DNA of 64,000 nt from an uncultured Clostridia bacterium. GTDB taxonomy: Bacteria > Bacillota > Clostridia > TANB77 > CAG-508. Every line of letters starts with the position of its first letter. Position 1 is the first letter of the stretch. The DNA is taken from NCBI GenBank assembly GCA_934167755.1, contig CAKPLT010000003.1, positions 43,191 through 107,190 of the forward strand, read 5' to 3'. Positions 53,614-61,443 of the stretch are shown piece after piece. Both the position numbers and the translations under genes were made by a program. The notes beneath the pieces were generated by a model that worked only from the letters and a program-made list of their open reading frames with translations, ran no database searches and was not told the origin of the DNA.

Positions 53614-55172
53614 GCCATCTCCATAACAGCATATTTATAATTAATATAAATATTATCATCATTATCTACTTGAACATTATCAATAATATCTGCAATTTGT
53701 TCTTTAGACCATTTTTTTACATCGGATACTTTTTTTACAACTCTCTTGTATTCTGCTTCTGAAATAATAGTTTGATTATTTATCTTATTATTTAATTTTT
53801 TTATTTCTTTATTAAGTCTATCTCTTTTTTCTAGTTCTTGATTATACATAGAGTTAAAATCATATTCTTGGATAATTCCTTTTTTATAGTCAGTATATAA
53901 AGACGTTATCATTTTATTAATTTTAGCCAATTTTTTTTGTTTTAAATCCAATTCATTTTTTATTGACTGTATATCTCTATTCTTATATGCTTTTTCCAGT
54001 AACTCCGCAATATCTTCACAATTTATCAAATTATTCACTTTTTTATTCAAATTTGCTACAACAATTTGAGTTACTGATTGTAATTCAATACCTTTATATT
54101 TGCGAATGCAATATCCTTTTTTGTGCAAACTACTTGAACAATATAATCTCATAAAAGAAATAGTTTTTCCATCTTTTCTATATTTTACTTTTAATTGCAT
54201 TGGTTCTCCGCATTCCTTACAATATATAATTCCGTTCAATATCCAAGTATGTGTATGTGATTTTGCTTTTTGATTTAATTTCATTCTTTTTTGCACACTT
54301 TCAAATAATTCTTTTGATATTATTGCTTTGTGTGTATTTTCGTATTTTTTCCATTCGCTTCTTGGTATTTGCTTTACTTTTTTAGATTTATAACTTAAGT
54401 TGATTCCTTTTCCATATACTGTATTTCCTAAATACATTTCATTTTTTAGCATTTTTGAAATTGTAGAACGTTCCCAACCATATTCTCCTTTTTTATTTTT
54501 TTGAAAACCATTATGACTTGGACAATATACTTTATCTTTTTGTAGTTTCTCAGCAATTTCTCCCATTGAATTACCACTATTATACATTTGAAATATCTTC
54601 TTTACTATTGGTGCTTCCTCTGGATTTATGATCAAATGATTTTTGTTATTCTCATCTTTCATATAACCATAAGGAGCTTTTGCTGCAACATATAAGCCTT
54701 GCTCTTTTCTTGCCCACACACCACTTTTTACTTTACGTGATATATCTTTACTATACCAGTCATTAATAAGTGTTTTAAATTGAATCATATCATTATTAGA
54801 ATTTTTTAAATATGTATCAACATTATCTAGTATTGCAATATATCTTATTTCTCTTTCCAGGAAATACATTTCTATATAATAATTGGCTTCAAAATTATTT
54901 CTACTTAATCTCGATAAATCTTTGGTTATTACGCAATTTACTTTTTTCTTTTCTATATCATCCAACATTCTTTGAAAATTTGGTCTATTAGTATTTAATC
55001 CTGTGTAACCATCATCAATATAAAAATCTACTAATTCAAATTTCTCTCCAAGACTTTTTATTTTATCCTCTATAATATTTTTTTGACTTACGATACTATC
55101 ACTGACTTCTTTATCTCCATCTTCAACAGATAGTCTTAAATAGCCAGCTACTTTAAATTTATTGTTTTTCAC
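53610..55172 (-). CDS. Large serine recombinase 2
   Basis: The start is probably GTG at 55170-55172 (VKNNKFKVAGYLRLS), with GGAGGCG upstream; an ATG at 55262 lies in a leader containing an inverted repeat. The 520-residue protein has the catalytic Ser15, ITKDLSRLSRN, an extended DNA-binding domain, a zinc ribbon (CKECGEPM, CSSSLHKKGYC) and a coiled coil. It precedes and overlaps recombinase 1, so the two may work as a pair. Similar tandem recombinases occur in clostridial integrative elements. Confidence 0.92.
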   Translation of the reverse strand: MKNNKFKVAGYLRLSVEDGDKEVSDSIVSQKNIIEDKIKSLGEKFELVDFYIDDGYTGLNTNRPNFQRMLDDIEKKKVNCVITKDLSRLSRNNFEANYYIEMYFLEREIRYIAILDNVDTYLKNSNNDMIQFKTLINDWYSKDISRKVKSGVWARKEQGLYVAAKAPYGYMKDENNKNHLIINPEEAPIVKKIFQMYNSGNSMGEIAEKLQKDKVYCPSHNGFQKNKKGEYGWERSTISKMLKNEMYLGNTVYGKGINLSYKSKKVKQIPRSEWKKYENTHKAIISKELFESVQKRMKLNQKAKSHTHTWILNGIIYCKECGEPMQLKVKYRKDGKTISFMRLYCSSSLHKKGYCIRKYKGIELQSVTQIVVANLNKKVNNLINCEDIAELLEKAYKNRDIQSIKNELDLKQKKLAKINKMITSLYTDYKKGIIQEYDFNSMYNQELEKRDRLNKEIKKLNNKINNQTIISEAEYKRVVKKVSDVKKWSKEQIADIIDNVQVDNDDNIYINYKYAVMEMA

Positions 55173-55267
55173 AATTAATACGCCTCCACTCCGTACAAAT
55201 TGTCTATATTGAAAAACAATGCTACTGGCGATATTATACCGCTCTAAAGTAGCATTGTCCATATATC

Positions 55268-55423
55268 TTAATCATTTTCTTGTAGTTCTCTCATTGCATA
55301 ATTGCAAATTAGTTTTTTTAAGCTTTCTTTACTTAAACAATTCTCTGAAATTCTTGTTATTACAGTATATCTTTTATTATCTACTTCATATATTTCCTTT
55401 TCTTCTAATTTTGAATTTTCCAT
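55268..55423 (-). CDS. TnpW-like small transposon protein
   Basis: The 51-residue protein starts at ATG 55421-55423 (GGAGG eight bases upstream). It reads YEVDNKRYTVITRISENC with a following helix, similar to the small accessory TnpW-like proteins near serine recombinases of Tn4451-type elements. It ends 6 bp before the start region of the second recombinase. Function is uncertain. Confidence 0.6.
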   Translation of the reverse strand: MENSKLEEKEIYEVDNKRYTVITRISENCLSKESLKKLICNYAMRELQEND

Positions 55424-55476
55424 TATCATAGCCTCCATATTAAAGAATATGTAGATTATTTTAAAAAATTCTATAA

Positions 55477-55944
55477 TTATTCTATTTCACAAACATCTTC
55501 ACTCTCATCTTCTTTATGCTCTTTGTTAAATTTTACATTATTTTCAAATACTTTTGTATATTCTGGATATCTAATTTGTATAGCTTCCCAAAAATACGGA
55601 GCATACGAACAACAAAAAATTTCACTAGGAGCATAACAATTTGATATTTTTTCATTTTCTAAATCTTCTTCACTATCAAACATAATTGAATGATTCCATA
55701 AATTAAATGCCATTCTTGTTACTTTCTCTGATGTTCCTGTTTGCCATCCAGCTTTAATTGCATCTAAATTTATTTCTCCTTTTTCTATATTAAAAATATT
55801 TGAAAAATGTTCTCTTGTTGTTTCACAAATACTTAATGTATATACTAATGATAAATAATATACATCTGTCTTTCCTAATGTTTGTAATTTATTTAATTTA
55901 GAATAGAAAAAACTTTTATGATCATTATCTATAAAATTAACCAT
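55477..55944 (-). CDS. DUF6075 family protein
   Basis: The 155-residue protein has the DUF6075 signature: LVYTLSICETTREHFSNIF, KAGWQTGTSEKVTRMAFNLWN and IFCCSYAPYFWEAIQIRYPEY. Members occur mainly in clostridial conjugative and integrative elements; function unknown. It overlaps the upstream small gene by 8 bp. This placement supports an element origin for the 52-57.4 kb region. Confidence 0.85.
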   Translation of the reverse strand: MVNFIDNDHKSFFYSKLNKLQTLGKTDVYYLSLVYTLSICETTREHFSNIFNIEKGEINLDAIKAGWQTGTSEKVTRMAFNLWNHSIMFDSEEDLENEKISNCYAPSEIFCCSYAPYFWEAIQIRYPEYTKVFENNVKFNKEHKEDESEDVCEIE

Positions 55945-56140
55945 TTGTATTTTCCCTTCCTAATAAAACATTAGCAATTTTTACAACATCTTTTTTCTTA
56001 TATACTTTTTCTAATGGTTCCATAAATAAGTCGCAAAAATCTTTAATATTTATATTATTTTTATTTCCAGAGTTCAAATAATGTTCTAATCCTATTACCG
56101 CATAGGCAGTAACTTGTTTATAATTATATTGTTCTTCCAT
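55937..56140 (-). CDS. Hypothetical element protein, 67 aa
   Basis: I do not recognise its function. The acidic helical protein (QVTAYAVIGLEHYL, NIKDFCDLFMEPLEKVY) is coupled to the DUF6075 gene and follows an HTH gene with only 2 bp between. It is likely a cargo or regulatory accessory of the element. Confidence 0.6.
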   Translation of the reverse strand: MEEQYNYKQVTAYAVIGLEHYLNSGNKNNINIKDFCDLFMEPLEKVYKKKDVVKIANVLLGRENTNG

Positions 56141-56142
56141 TT

Positions 56143-56571
56143 CTACACCTCAATTTTAATATATTTCGGCACATCATAGCTTCTTCCAAGTTCTTTCTTA
56201 AATTCATATCTTTTTTTAGCTTTGTTATATGAATATGCTGATTTGTTCCAATTTCTATATGCTAAATTACTTAATCTTTTCCCCTTTGATAACTCTTGAC
56301 TAGCTTGATTGTGCATCCTCTTTAATATTAAATCTTCTGATTTATTTTTTTGTTGTTTAGCTTTTCTTGTTGCTTTTATAAGCTTTTTAGTATTTTCTTT
56401 ATGTTTTATCTTATTTTTTTCTTTTCTTATCATTTTTTCTCTTTGGTATCTCTCATCTTTTTGTAAAACCTGCGTTACAGCACTTTTTGAAATATCTAAT
56501 TTTTTTGCAATATCTGCTGGTATTTCTCCTTCTAAAAAGTACAGCTTTATAATTTCTTCTCTTTTACTCAT
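56143..56571 (-). CDS. HTH DNA-binding protein of integrative element
   Basis: The 142-residue protein has an N-terminal HTH (IIKLYFLEGEIPADIAKKLDISKSAVTQVLQKD) like sigma-factor region 4 or Tra-type regulators, followed by a long basic tail (KKLIKATRKAKQQKN). Such proteins are common in clostridial elements. It may regulate transfer or excision. Confidence 0.7.
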   Translation of the reverse strand: MSKREEIIKLYFLEGEIPADIAKKLDISKSAVTQVLQKDERYQREKMIRKEKNKIKHKENTKKLIKATRKAKQQKNKSEDLILKRMHNQASQELSKGKRLSNLAYRNWNKSAYSYNKAKKRYEFKKELGRSYDVPKYIKIEV

Positions 56572-56611
56572 CCTTAGTGCCTCTCTTTCTACTTAACTTT
56601 TTGCTAACACT

Positions 56612-56764
56612 TTATGGAATCGGCAGATTTAATGAGCTATTTCGTTTCATCTCATCTTTTTCTTTTTGTAATTTTAAAATTTTCTTTTTAAAACCAATTA
56701 CACGTTTCTTTACAATAAATTGCCTCTTTTTTTGTTTTAAATATAGTTTTAATTCTTTTAACAT
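56612..56764 (-). CDS. Small basic hypothetical protein, 50 aa
   Basis: I do not recognise it. The start is ATG 56762-56764 (GGGAGGG seven bases upstream). The product is rich in Lys and Arg (LKLYLKQKKRQFIVKKRVIGFKKK), perhaps nucleic-acid binding. It lies between two HTH-type genes of the element. Confidence 0.5.
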   Translation of the reverse strand: MLKELKLYLKQKKRQFIVKKRVIGFKKKILKLQKEKDEMKRNSSLNLPIP

Positions 56765-56835
56765 TATTTTCCCTCCCTTCTTACCTATTAAAAACGAATT
56801 GAAAAATAGTAAAAGGGACAAAATTTAAAAATTTT

Positions 56836-57009
56836 TTATTTTTCTCTATTCTGTGTTAATGTTTTATATATTTTTTCTATTATATCTTCCCTTAAATCTT
56901 CATCTATTGCTCCTCCTGGATATAACCTGCTATACTTATTTATTAAGTTTTCATATTTATTTATAATTCCAATGACATCTTCATCAGTCAAGTTATAATT
57001 GTTAAACAT
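56836..57009 (-). CDS. Helix-turn-helix (HTH_16-like) element protein
   Basis: The 57-residue protein starts at ATG 57007-57009, overlapping the sigma-factor stop (TAATG), with GGAGG upstream. It reads EDVIGIINKYENLINKYS and DEDLREDIIEKIY, the pattern of the conjugative-transposon HTH_16 domain. It probably regulates element genes together with the sigma factor. Confidence 0.65.
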   Translation of the reverse strand: MFNNYNLTDEDVIGIINKYENLINKYSRLYPGGAIDEDLREDIIEKIYKTLTQNREK

Positions 57010-57380
57010 TAAATATGCCTCCTTTTCTCAAATTTTCTTCTAATTTTTTCTAATGCTCTATTTCTTTTTTTAGTAATTCCAGATCTGGTCAAAAATAGTA
57101 TGTTTGATATTTCTTCATCTGATTTATTTTCAATATAATACAAAGAAAGCACCAACTTTTCTGTATATGTTAGTGCTCCTGCAATTTTAGACAAAATTTC
57201 ATCACGAAAAATACATTCAAGCTTTTCTGCTTGAATTTCCATGTCCATTTTATTTTCTAAATTTTCTTCCATTTTCTCTTGTGAATATAATACCTCTTCT
57301 TCAAGGCTTAGTTCTTTCAAAATATTTTTGTTTTTTCTAAAATAATCAACTCTTGTATTTTTTACAATTACTTTTAACAT
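57009..57380 (-). CDS. Sigma-70-family factor of integrative element
   Basis: About 123 residues from ATG 57378-57380 (AGAGG upstream). It has region 2-like sequence (DYFRKNKNILKELSL) and a region 4 HTH (LTYTEKLVLSLYYIENKSDEEISNILFLTRSGITKKRNRALEKIRRKF). Such short sigma-like regulators (TcpN/TcdR type) control conjugative and mobilisable elements. It is the first gene of a five-gene minus-strand set. Confidence 0.8.
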   Translation of the reverse strand: MLKVIVKNTRVDYFRKNKNILKELSLEEEVLYSQEKMEENLENKMDMEIQAEKLECIFRDEILSKIAGALTYTEKLVLSLYYIENKSDEEISNILFLTRSGITKKRNRALEKIRRKFEKRRHI

Positions 57381-57410
57381 TGCCTCCTCTTTATTGTTCA
57401 ATATATACAA

Positions 57411-57685
57411 TATACTCCCTCATTCTAGGAACTTATTATTTATATTCATAAGTTCAAAAGGAGTATTAAATTATTTTAATATCCATTACTGTTTATTACT
57501 CACATTGTTCTTTCCCCCTTATATTAAAATTTAAAAGTTTCTTATTTAATTTACTTTTGTATTCAATTTGCTTTTGTAGCTCCTTTTAAACTTTAATATA
57601 AAGTTCCCGAGCTCATACTACTATGATTTTAATATTCTTTGTTAAAAAGGGTGTAATGGAGTGTAAAAGGGTGTGTTTTTGTGCT
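57411..57685. other. Intergenic region with inverted repeats
   Basis: Nothing coding is evident. A dyad GAACTTAT-ATAAGTTC lies at 57430-57453, and a longer imperfect inverted repeat (about 57525-57545 with 57582-57600) follows. AAAAGGGTGT is directly repeated at about 57644 and 57663. These may be regulatory or att-related. Confidence 0.45.
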
Positions 57686-57763
57686 GTTTGTCGATATTTG
57701 TCGAAATTTTTTCCTAATTTTTACATTTATTTTATTGTGTTTACATAATTTTTGTGATATACT
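57686..57763 (+). promoter_or_regulatory. Tandem Spo0A-type boxes and promoter of Spo0A-like gene
   Basis: TTTGTCGATA (57686-57695) and TTTGTCGAAA (57696-57705) are adjacent direct repeats; the second is a perfect TGTCGAA 0A box and the first has one change. Downstream TTGTGT (57735-57740) and TATACT (57758-57763) are spaced 17 bp. The boxes are about 45 bp upstream of the promoter and 100 bp before the start codon, a plausible activator position. Confidence 0.7.
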
Positions 57764-57805
57764 ATTGTTGTATTTTAATAATTACATTTGTTGGGGGTTG
57801 TTTAA

Positions 57806-58534
57806 ATGGTTAAAATCCTTATTGCAGACACTGATGTAAAACGGAATTCAGCCAGCTGCCAATTTCTCGCAAATGAAAAAGGGTTTGAGATTGAAAGTAC
57901 CAATGATGGCAATTCTACGATAAAAAAATATTTGGAAATTGAACCAAACATTTTTATTTTAGATTCAAATTTCAAAGATATAAAAACTCTTGAAATAATT
58001 GATAGACTATCTACCTCTCCTATTGAAAAAAGAAAAAAGAATACAATTTTAACTATAAGCGAAACAAATAAACCATTTCTTATAGAAGATGTATCAAAAG
58101 TCTATAAATTCTTGTATAGACCCTTTGACAACAAAAAATTACTTAACACAATCAACCAAATGAAATTAGAATTTAAAGTAACGGACTTAACAGAAGAAGA
58201 ATTAAATATGTATCTATTACCTTTGGATTTTAATGTAAATTCAAATGGTTGCCACTATTTAAAGTCTGCAATATTTCAATATTACTATTATCCTCATAAG
58301 TTTAATTCATTAGATGATTTATTTTTGAGTGTTGCTTTTGAATATGGCATTACATCTCGTGAAGTTCGTGATGGTATAAGGAGTGCTTTAATTCCTTTTA
58401 ACAGATATAAAAATTATAATGTTTCAAAACCCATAATGAAATTCTTTGACTTAACAAAAGATCCAATAACACCTAAATATTTTATATCAACATTTGTTAC
58501 ATATTTAAGATTAAAAAAAATGAGAAATAAGTAA
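57806..58534 (+). CDS. Spo0A-like response regulator
   Basis: The 242-residue protein has an N-terminal receiver domain (ILIADTD at the acidic pocket, Asp53 in FILDS, and YRPF where Lys is usual) and a C-terminal domain (131-240) matching Spo0A_C: HYLKSAIFQYYYY, SVAFEYGITSREVRDGIRSAL and PKYFISTFVTYLRLK. It is much diverged from classical Spo0A (about 260-270 aa) and is therefore a paralogue. Its own promoter carries tandem 0A-like boxes. GGGGG precedes the ATG. It may control sporulation-linked events in this region. Confidence 0.8.
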   Translation: MVKILIADTDVKRNSASCQFLANEKGFEIESTNDGNSTIKKYLEIEPNIFILDSNFKDIKTLEIIDRLSTSPIEKRKKNTILTISETNKPFLIEDVSKVYKFLYRPFDNKKLLNTINQMKLEFKVTDLTEEELNMYLLPLDFNVNSNGCHYLKSAIFQYYYYPHKFNSLDDLFLSVAFEYGITSREVRDGIRSALIPFNRYKNYNVSKPIMKFFDLTKDPITPKYFISTFVTYLRLKKMRNK

Positions 58535-58574
58535 AATGTTTTTACAACAATTATAACTTATTTCTCATTTTTTT
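58517..58574. terminator. Bidirectional terminator between Spo0A-like and radical SAM-receiver genes
   Basis: AAAATGAGAAATAAGT (58517-58532) pairs with ACTTATTTCTCATTTT (58556-58571), with T-runs both ways, serving the convergent genes. Confidence 0.85.
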
Positions 58575-59754
58575 ATTTTTTATATTTATATTCTTTATAA
58601 TCTTTTATAATATCTTCTACTCTATTCTCGTAAGGCTCTTGAATAAGAGCATTTAATTTATTTCCTATAACATTTATCGTTTTTTGCAATTCCTGCTCTG
58701 GTATATCATTTTTATCATTAAAAATATTAAAAACTGGTGTTTCAATACTTTTATTTTCATTTGCTTTTATTGCTATTTCTAGTCCATTTATATCTGGCAT
58801 ATTATATCTAGCGAATACCATTTCTGGTTTTAAATCAAGGATTTTATTATATGCTTCATTTCCATCAGTAGCAACTCCTACTAAATCAACATATTCTAAT
58901 CCTTTTATCATCTTTATAATATTTTCTCTTACTCTTTCATCATTATATGCAACTAAAGTTCTAATTTTTCCATTTGATAGTATTTTGTCAAAATCTATCA
59001 TTTCTTCTTTTAAAGCATTTCCGAAATAATGATCTTTTCCATTTTGTGTTTGTAAAATATCACCATTTGGAATAATAACTATACTTTTTTCAAATTCACT
59101 TTGTTTTTTGTATTCTATTTTTTTTATATTTTCAAACTCTTTTAAGTTTCTTACACTTTCTTCTAATTTGCATTCATCTACTTCAAATTGTTTCTCATTT
59201 TGTTCAGCCCTTTCTCTAATAGGCATAAACTTTAAAAATTTCCACTTTTCGATATTATAGTTATTTAAAAATTCTCCTAATTCTTCTAACTTATCTACAT
59301 TAAGTTTACTAACAACTGTATTTATTCCGATCTTAATATTTTTAGTTTTTGTTTTCTCTAACAAACTTTTTATTATCTCTAAATGATTATTTTCTTTGCC
59401 TAATGCTACATTTATATCATTTTCAGTAGAATCTATAGATAAATTTATCTCGTCCAAAGTATTTAAAATATCATCTACATATTCATTCTCATTCTTTGAT
59501 AAAAAAATTCCGTTTGTTACTAATTTATTATACAGTCCTCTTTGTCTGGATTCTTTCATTAGTTCATTTACTCTAGGATATAATACTGCTTCTCCACCAG
59601 TCCATGTAATGTGGTCTATTCCACTTTTTATTAAATGGTCTAATACCTGTCTGTTTTCTTCAAATGATAGATTTGGTATATTATTAAATCCAAAACAATA
59701 TTTGCATCCTTGATTACATTTAGTCGTAATTTTCCAACAAACCTTTTTCTTCAT
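58573..59754 (-). CDS. Radical SAM enzyme (viperin-like features) fused to degenerate receiver domain
   Basis: Residues 1-260 form a radical SAM domain: CNQGCKYC (Cys13, 17, 20), WTGGEA, VTNGIFL, GINTVVSKLNVDK and KWKFLKFMPIR. This spacing and the last two motifs recall viperin-type enzymes, though there is no proof. Residues 264-375 are a receiver domain in which the phosphoacceptor Asp is replaced by Arg316 (PEMVFARYNMP) and the acidic pocket is altered, so phosphorylation is unlikely. A C-terminal basic helix follows. The fusion is unusual. It is convergent with the Spo0A-like gene. Confidence 0.75.
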   Translation of the reverse strand: MKKKVCWKITTKCNQGCKYCFGFNNIPNLSFEENRQVLDHLIKSGIDHITWTGGEAVLYPRVNELMKESRQRGLYNKLVTNGIFLSKNENEYVDDILNTLDEINLSIDSTENDINVALGKENNHLEIIKSLLEKTKTKNIKIGINTVVSKLNVDKLEELGEFLNNYNIEKWKFLKFMPIRERAEQNEKQFEVDECKLEESVRNLKEFENIKKIEYKKQSEFEKSIVIIPNGDILQTQNGKDHYFGNALKEEMIDFDKILSNGKIRTLVAYNDERVRENIIKMIKGLEYVDLVGVATDGNEAYNKILDLKPEMVFARYNMPDINGLEIAIKANENKSIETPVFNIFNDKNDIPEQELQKTINVIGNKLNALIQEPYENRVEDIIKDYKEYKYKK

Positions 59755-59876
59755 TTAAAATCCTCTTTTCTATATAATATCTCTTTTTATACATTAATAT
59801 TATACATTGGTTCTAAATGGAAAACTATTCCTAAATTTTCAACATTCTTTAACATTTGGTTAACAGAAAATAGAAA

Positions 59877-59896
59877 ACACCCTATTGCTAGGGTAT
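59877..59896 (-). terminator. Terminator of LysR gene
   Basis: CACCCTA and TAGGGTA pair around TTGC, 9 bp after the LysR stop, with T-rich sequence on the minus strand. Confidence 0.6.
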
Positions 59897-59904
59897 TCAT
59901 ATTT

Positions 59905-60777
59905 TTATTTTTTTAAATATTCTTTTATAAATTTCTTGTCTATCTTTGAGAGTTCTCCAGTCAAGTAAACTAATTTTAGCTTGATACTTGGTAACTCTAT
60001 TGGTAGTTCAACTTCATATAATTCTTTTTTTGCAAGTTCATTTTTAACGGCTTCTTTTATGACATACGCTATTCCCATATTTCTTTTTACTGCTTCAACT
60101 CTTATTTCAGTTGCATCGCACATCATATCTGCGTGTAAAGAAACATTGTTTCTTTCTAATATTTCTTTTAATTGTTGTGTTGCTTTTGTATTTTCCAAGT
60201 TTAAAATGCAATTCAAATCCTCTAACTCTTTTATATCAGAAATTGTTAATGGTGCTTTTGAAACAAATATATTATTTATTGTTAATAGTTCTTGAACTTC
60301 CACATTAGCATTACTTATTTGTGCATCTGTTATTGCAAAATCAATTTTATGATTCTGTAATAACTCTAGCATTTTATTCGTATCAACTTCACATACTATT
60401 TCTACATTAAGTTTTGGAAAATCTTTTTTCACTCTTTCTATTTTTCGTAGTAAAAAATAACTTGTAAAGTGAGATGGACAACCTATTTTTATACATCCAC
60501 TCTCCATATCATTTTTATCCTTTGCCATTTTTTCTGCAAAATCAAAACTAGATAGTGATTTATTTACTATTTCATAAAGTTCTTGTCCATCTGTAGTTAA
60601 TGTTACACCTTTACTTTCTCGATTAAAAAGTTTCAAATTTAATTGTTCTTCTAAGCTAGATATTTGTTTACTAACATTAGGAACTGATAGTCCTAGTTTT
60701 TCTGCTGCTTCAGAATAGCTTTTTGATTGAGCAACTTTACAAAATATTCTATATAAATTCAAATTTACATTTGACAT
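59905..60777 (-). CDS. LysR-family transcriptional regulator
   Basis: The 290-residue protein has an N-terminal winged HTH (RIFCKVAQSKSYSEAAEKLGLSVPNVSKQISSLEEQLN, then FNRESKGV) and a periplasmic-binding-type effector domain with IKIGCPSHFTSY. It would regulate neighbouring genes in response to a small molecule. It lies between the radical SAM-receiver fusion and the CYTH gene, all on the minus strand. Effector unknown. Confidence 0.9.
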   Translation of the reverse strand: MSNVNLNLYRIFCKVAQSKSYSEAAEKLGLSVPNVSKQISSLEEQLNLKLFNRESKGVTLTTDGQELYEIVNKSLSSFDFAEKMAKDKNDMESGCIKIGCPSHFTSYFLLRKIERVKKDFPKLNVEIVCEVDTNKMLELLQNHKIDFAITDAQISNANVEVQELLTINNIFVSKAPLTISDIKELEDLNCILNLENTKATQQLKEILERNNVSLHADMMCDATEIRVEAVKRNMGIAYVIKEAVKNELAKKELYEVELPIELPSIKLKLVYLTGELSKIDKKFIKEYLKK

Positions 60778-60789
60778 ACAATCACGCTC

Positions 60790-61353
60790 CTATAAAATCT
60801 TTTTTAATTCTATTTCAGCTTTTTTTATAAAATAATCATTTGTATAGATTGGAATATTCAGTTTTCCCAATTCTTCTTTTATTTTATCTATAGTGTCTAA
60901 TTGTTCATTTTCTTCAATTTCAATTAGCTTATCACCATTTTGTATATCTTTTATATTAATCTGTAACTGATCCTTTTTATAAATATAGTCTATTTCTTTA
61001 ATTTGCATAATCATCCTATAATTAATAGCTTCTAAAAACTTTCTTCCATCTGAATCTATAATCTTACATTCGACCTTGCTTTGTTTTACTATATCTCCAT
61101 TTTTATCAAATTCTTTATGTTTATATGTAAATTTACTTTCTTGATATTTTGGAATATAGCCTTCTATATTTCGTAATATTATTGCCTTGCTCAATATCTC
61201 TCGCTCTGACATTTCTTTTATATTAATTGTGCTTGGTATATAATAACTATCATCTAATAAATATTTTTCGACAAATTGAAACTCTTTATTTTCTAATATT
61301 TTGCATATTTCTTCTATATTACATTTCAATTTGACTGTTATTTCATTATTCAA
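60790..61353 (-). CDS. CYTH-domain protein (CyaB/ThTPase-like)
   Basis: The 187-residue protein begins NNEITVKLKCN, the charged EIxxK strand of CYTH enzymes, followed by REILSKAIILRN, KFTYKHKE and IEIEEN near the end. CYTH proteins bind triphosphates (class IV adenylyl cyclase, thiamine triphosphatase, polyphosphatase). The active-site charges are partly kept. It ends 12 bp before the LysR start. Substrate unknown. Confidence 0.65.
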   Translation of the reverse strand: MNNEITVKLKCNIEEICKILENKEFQFVEKYLLDDSYYIPSTINIKEMSEREILSKAIILRNIEGYIPKYQESKFTYKHKEFDKNGDIVKQSKVECKIIDSDGRKFLEAINYRMIMQIKEIDYIYKKDQLQINIKDIQNGDKLIEIEENEQLDTIDKIKEELGKLNIPIYTNDYFIKKAEIELKKIL

Positions 61354-61443
61354 ACCAACATATCTCCTTTACAATATCACTCTTAAATTATAACATATTA
61401 TGTAAATTTTGTAAAGGCAAAATCTGTGCATTCCACTTATAGT

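Noticed and set aside
57655..57750. 30-codon plus-strand frame starting ATGGAGTGT
   Set aside because: No ribosome site, and it spans the 0A boxes and promoter of the Spo0A-like gene.
61264..61280. A TTTGTCGAAA-type 0A box on the minus strand
   Set aside because: It lies inside the CYTH coding sequence and has no promoter near it; a chance match.
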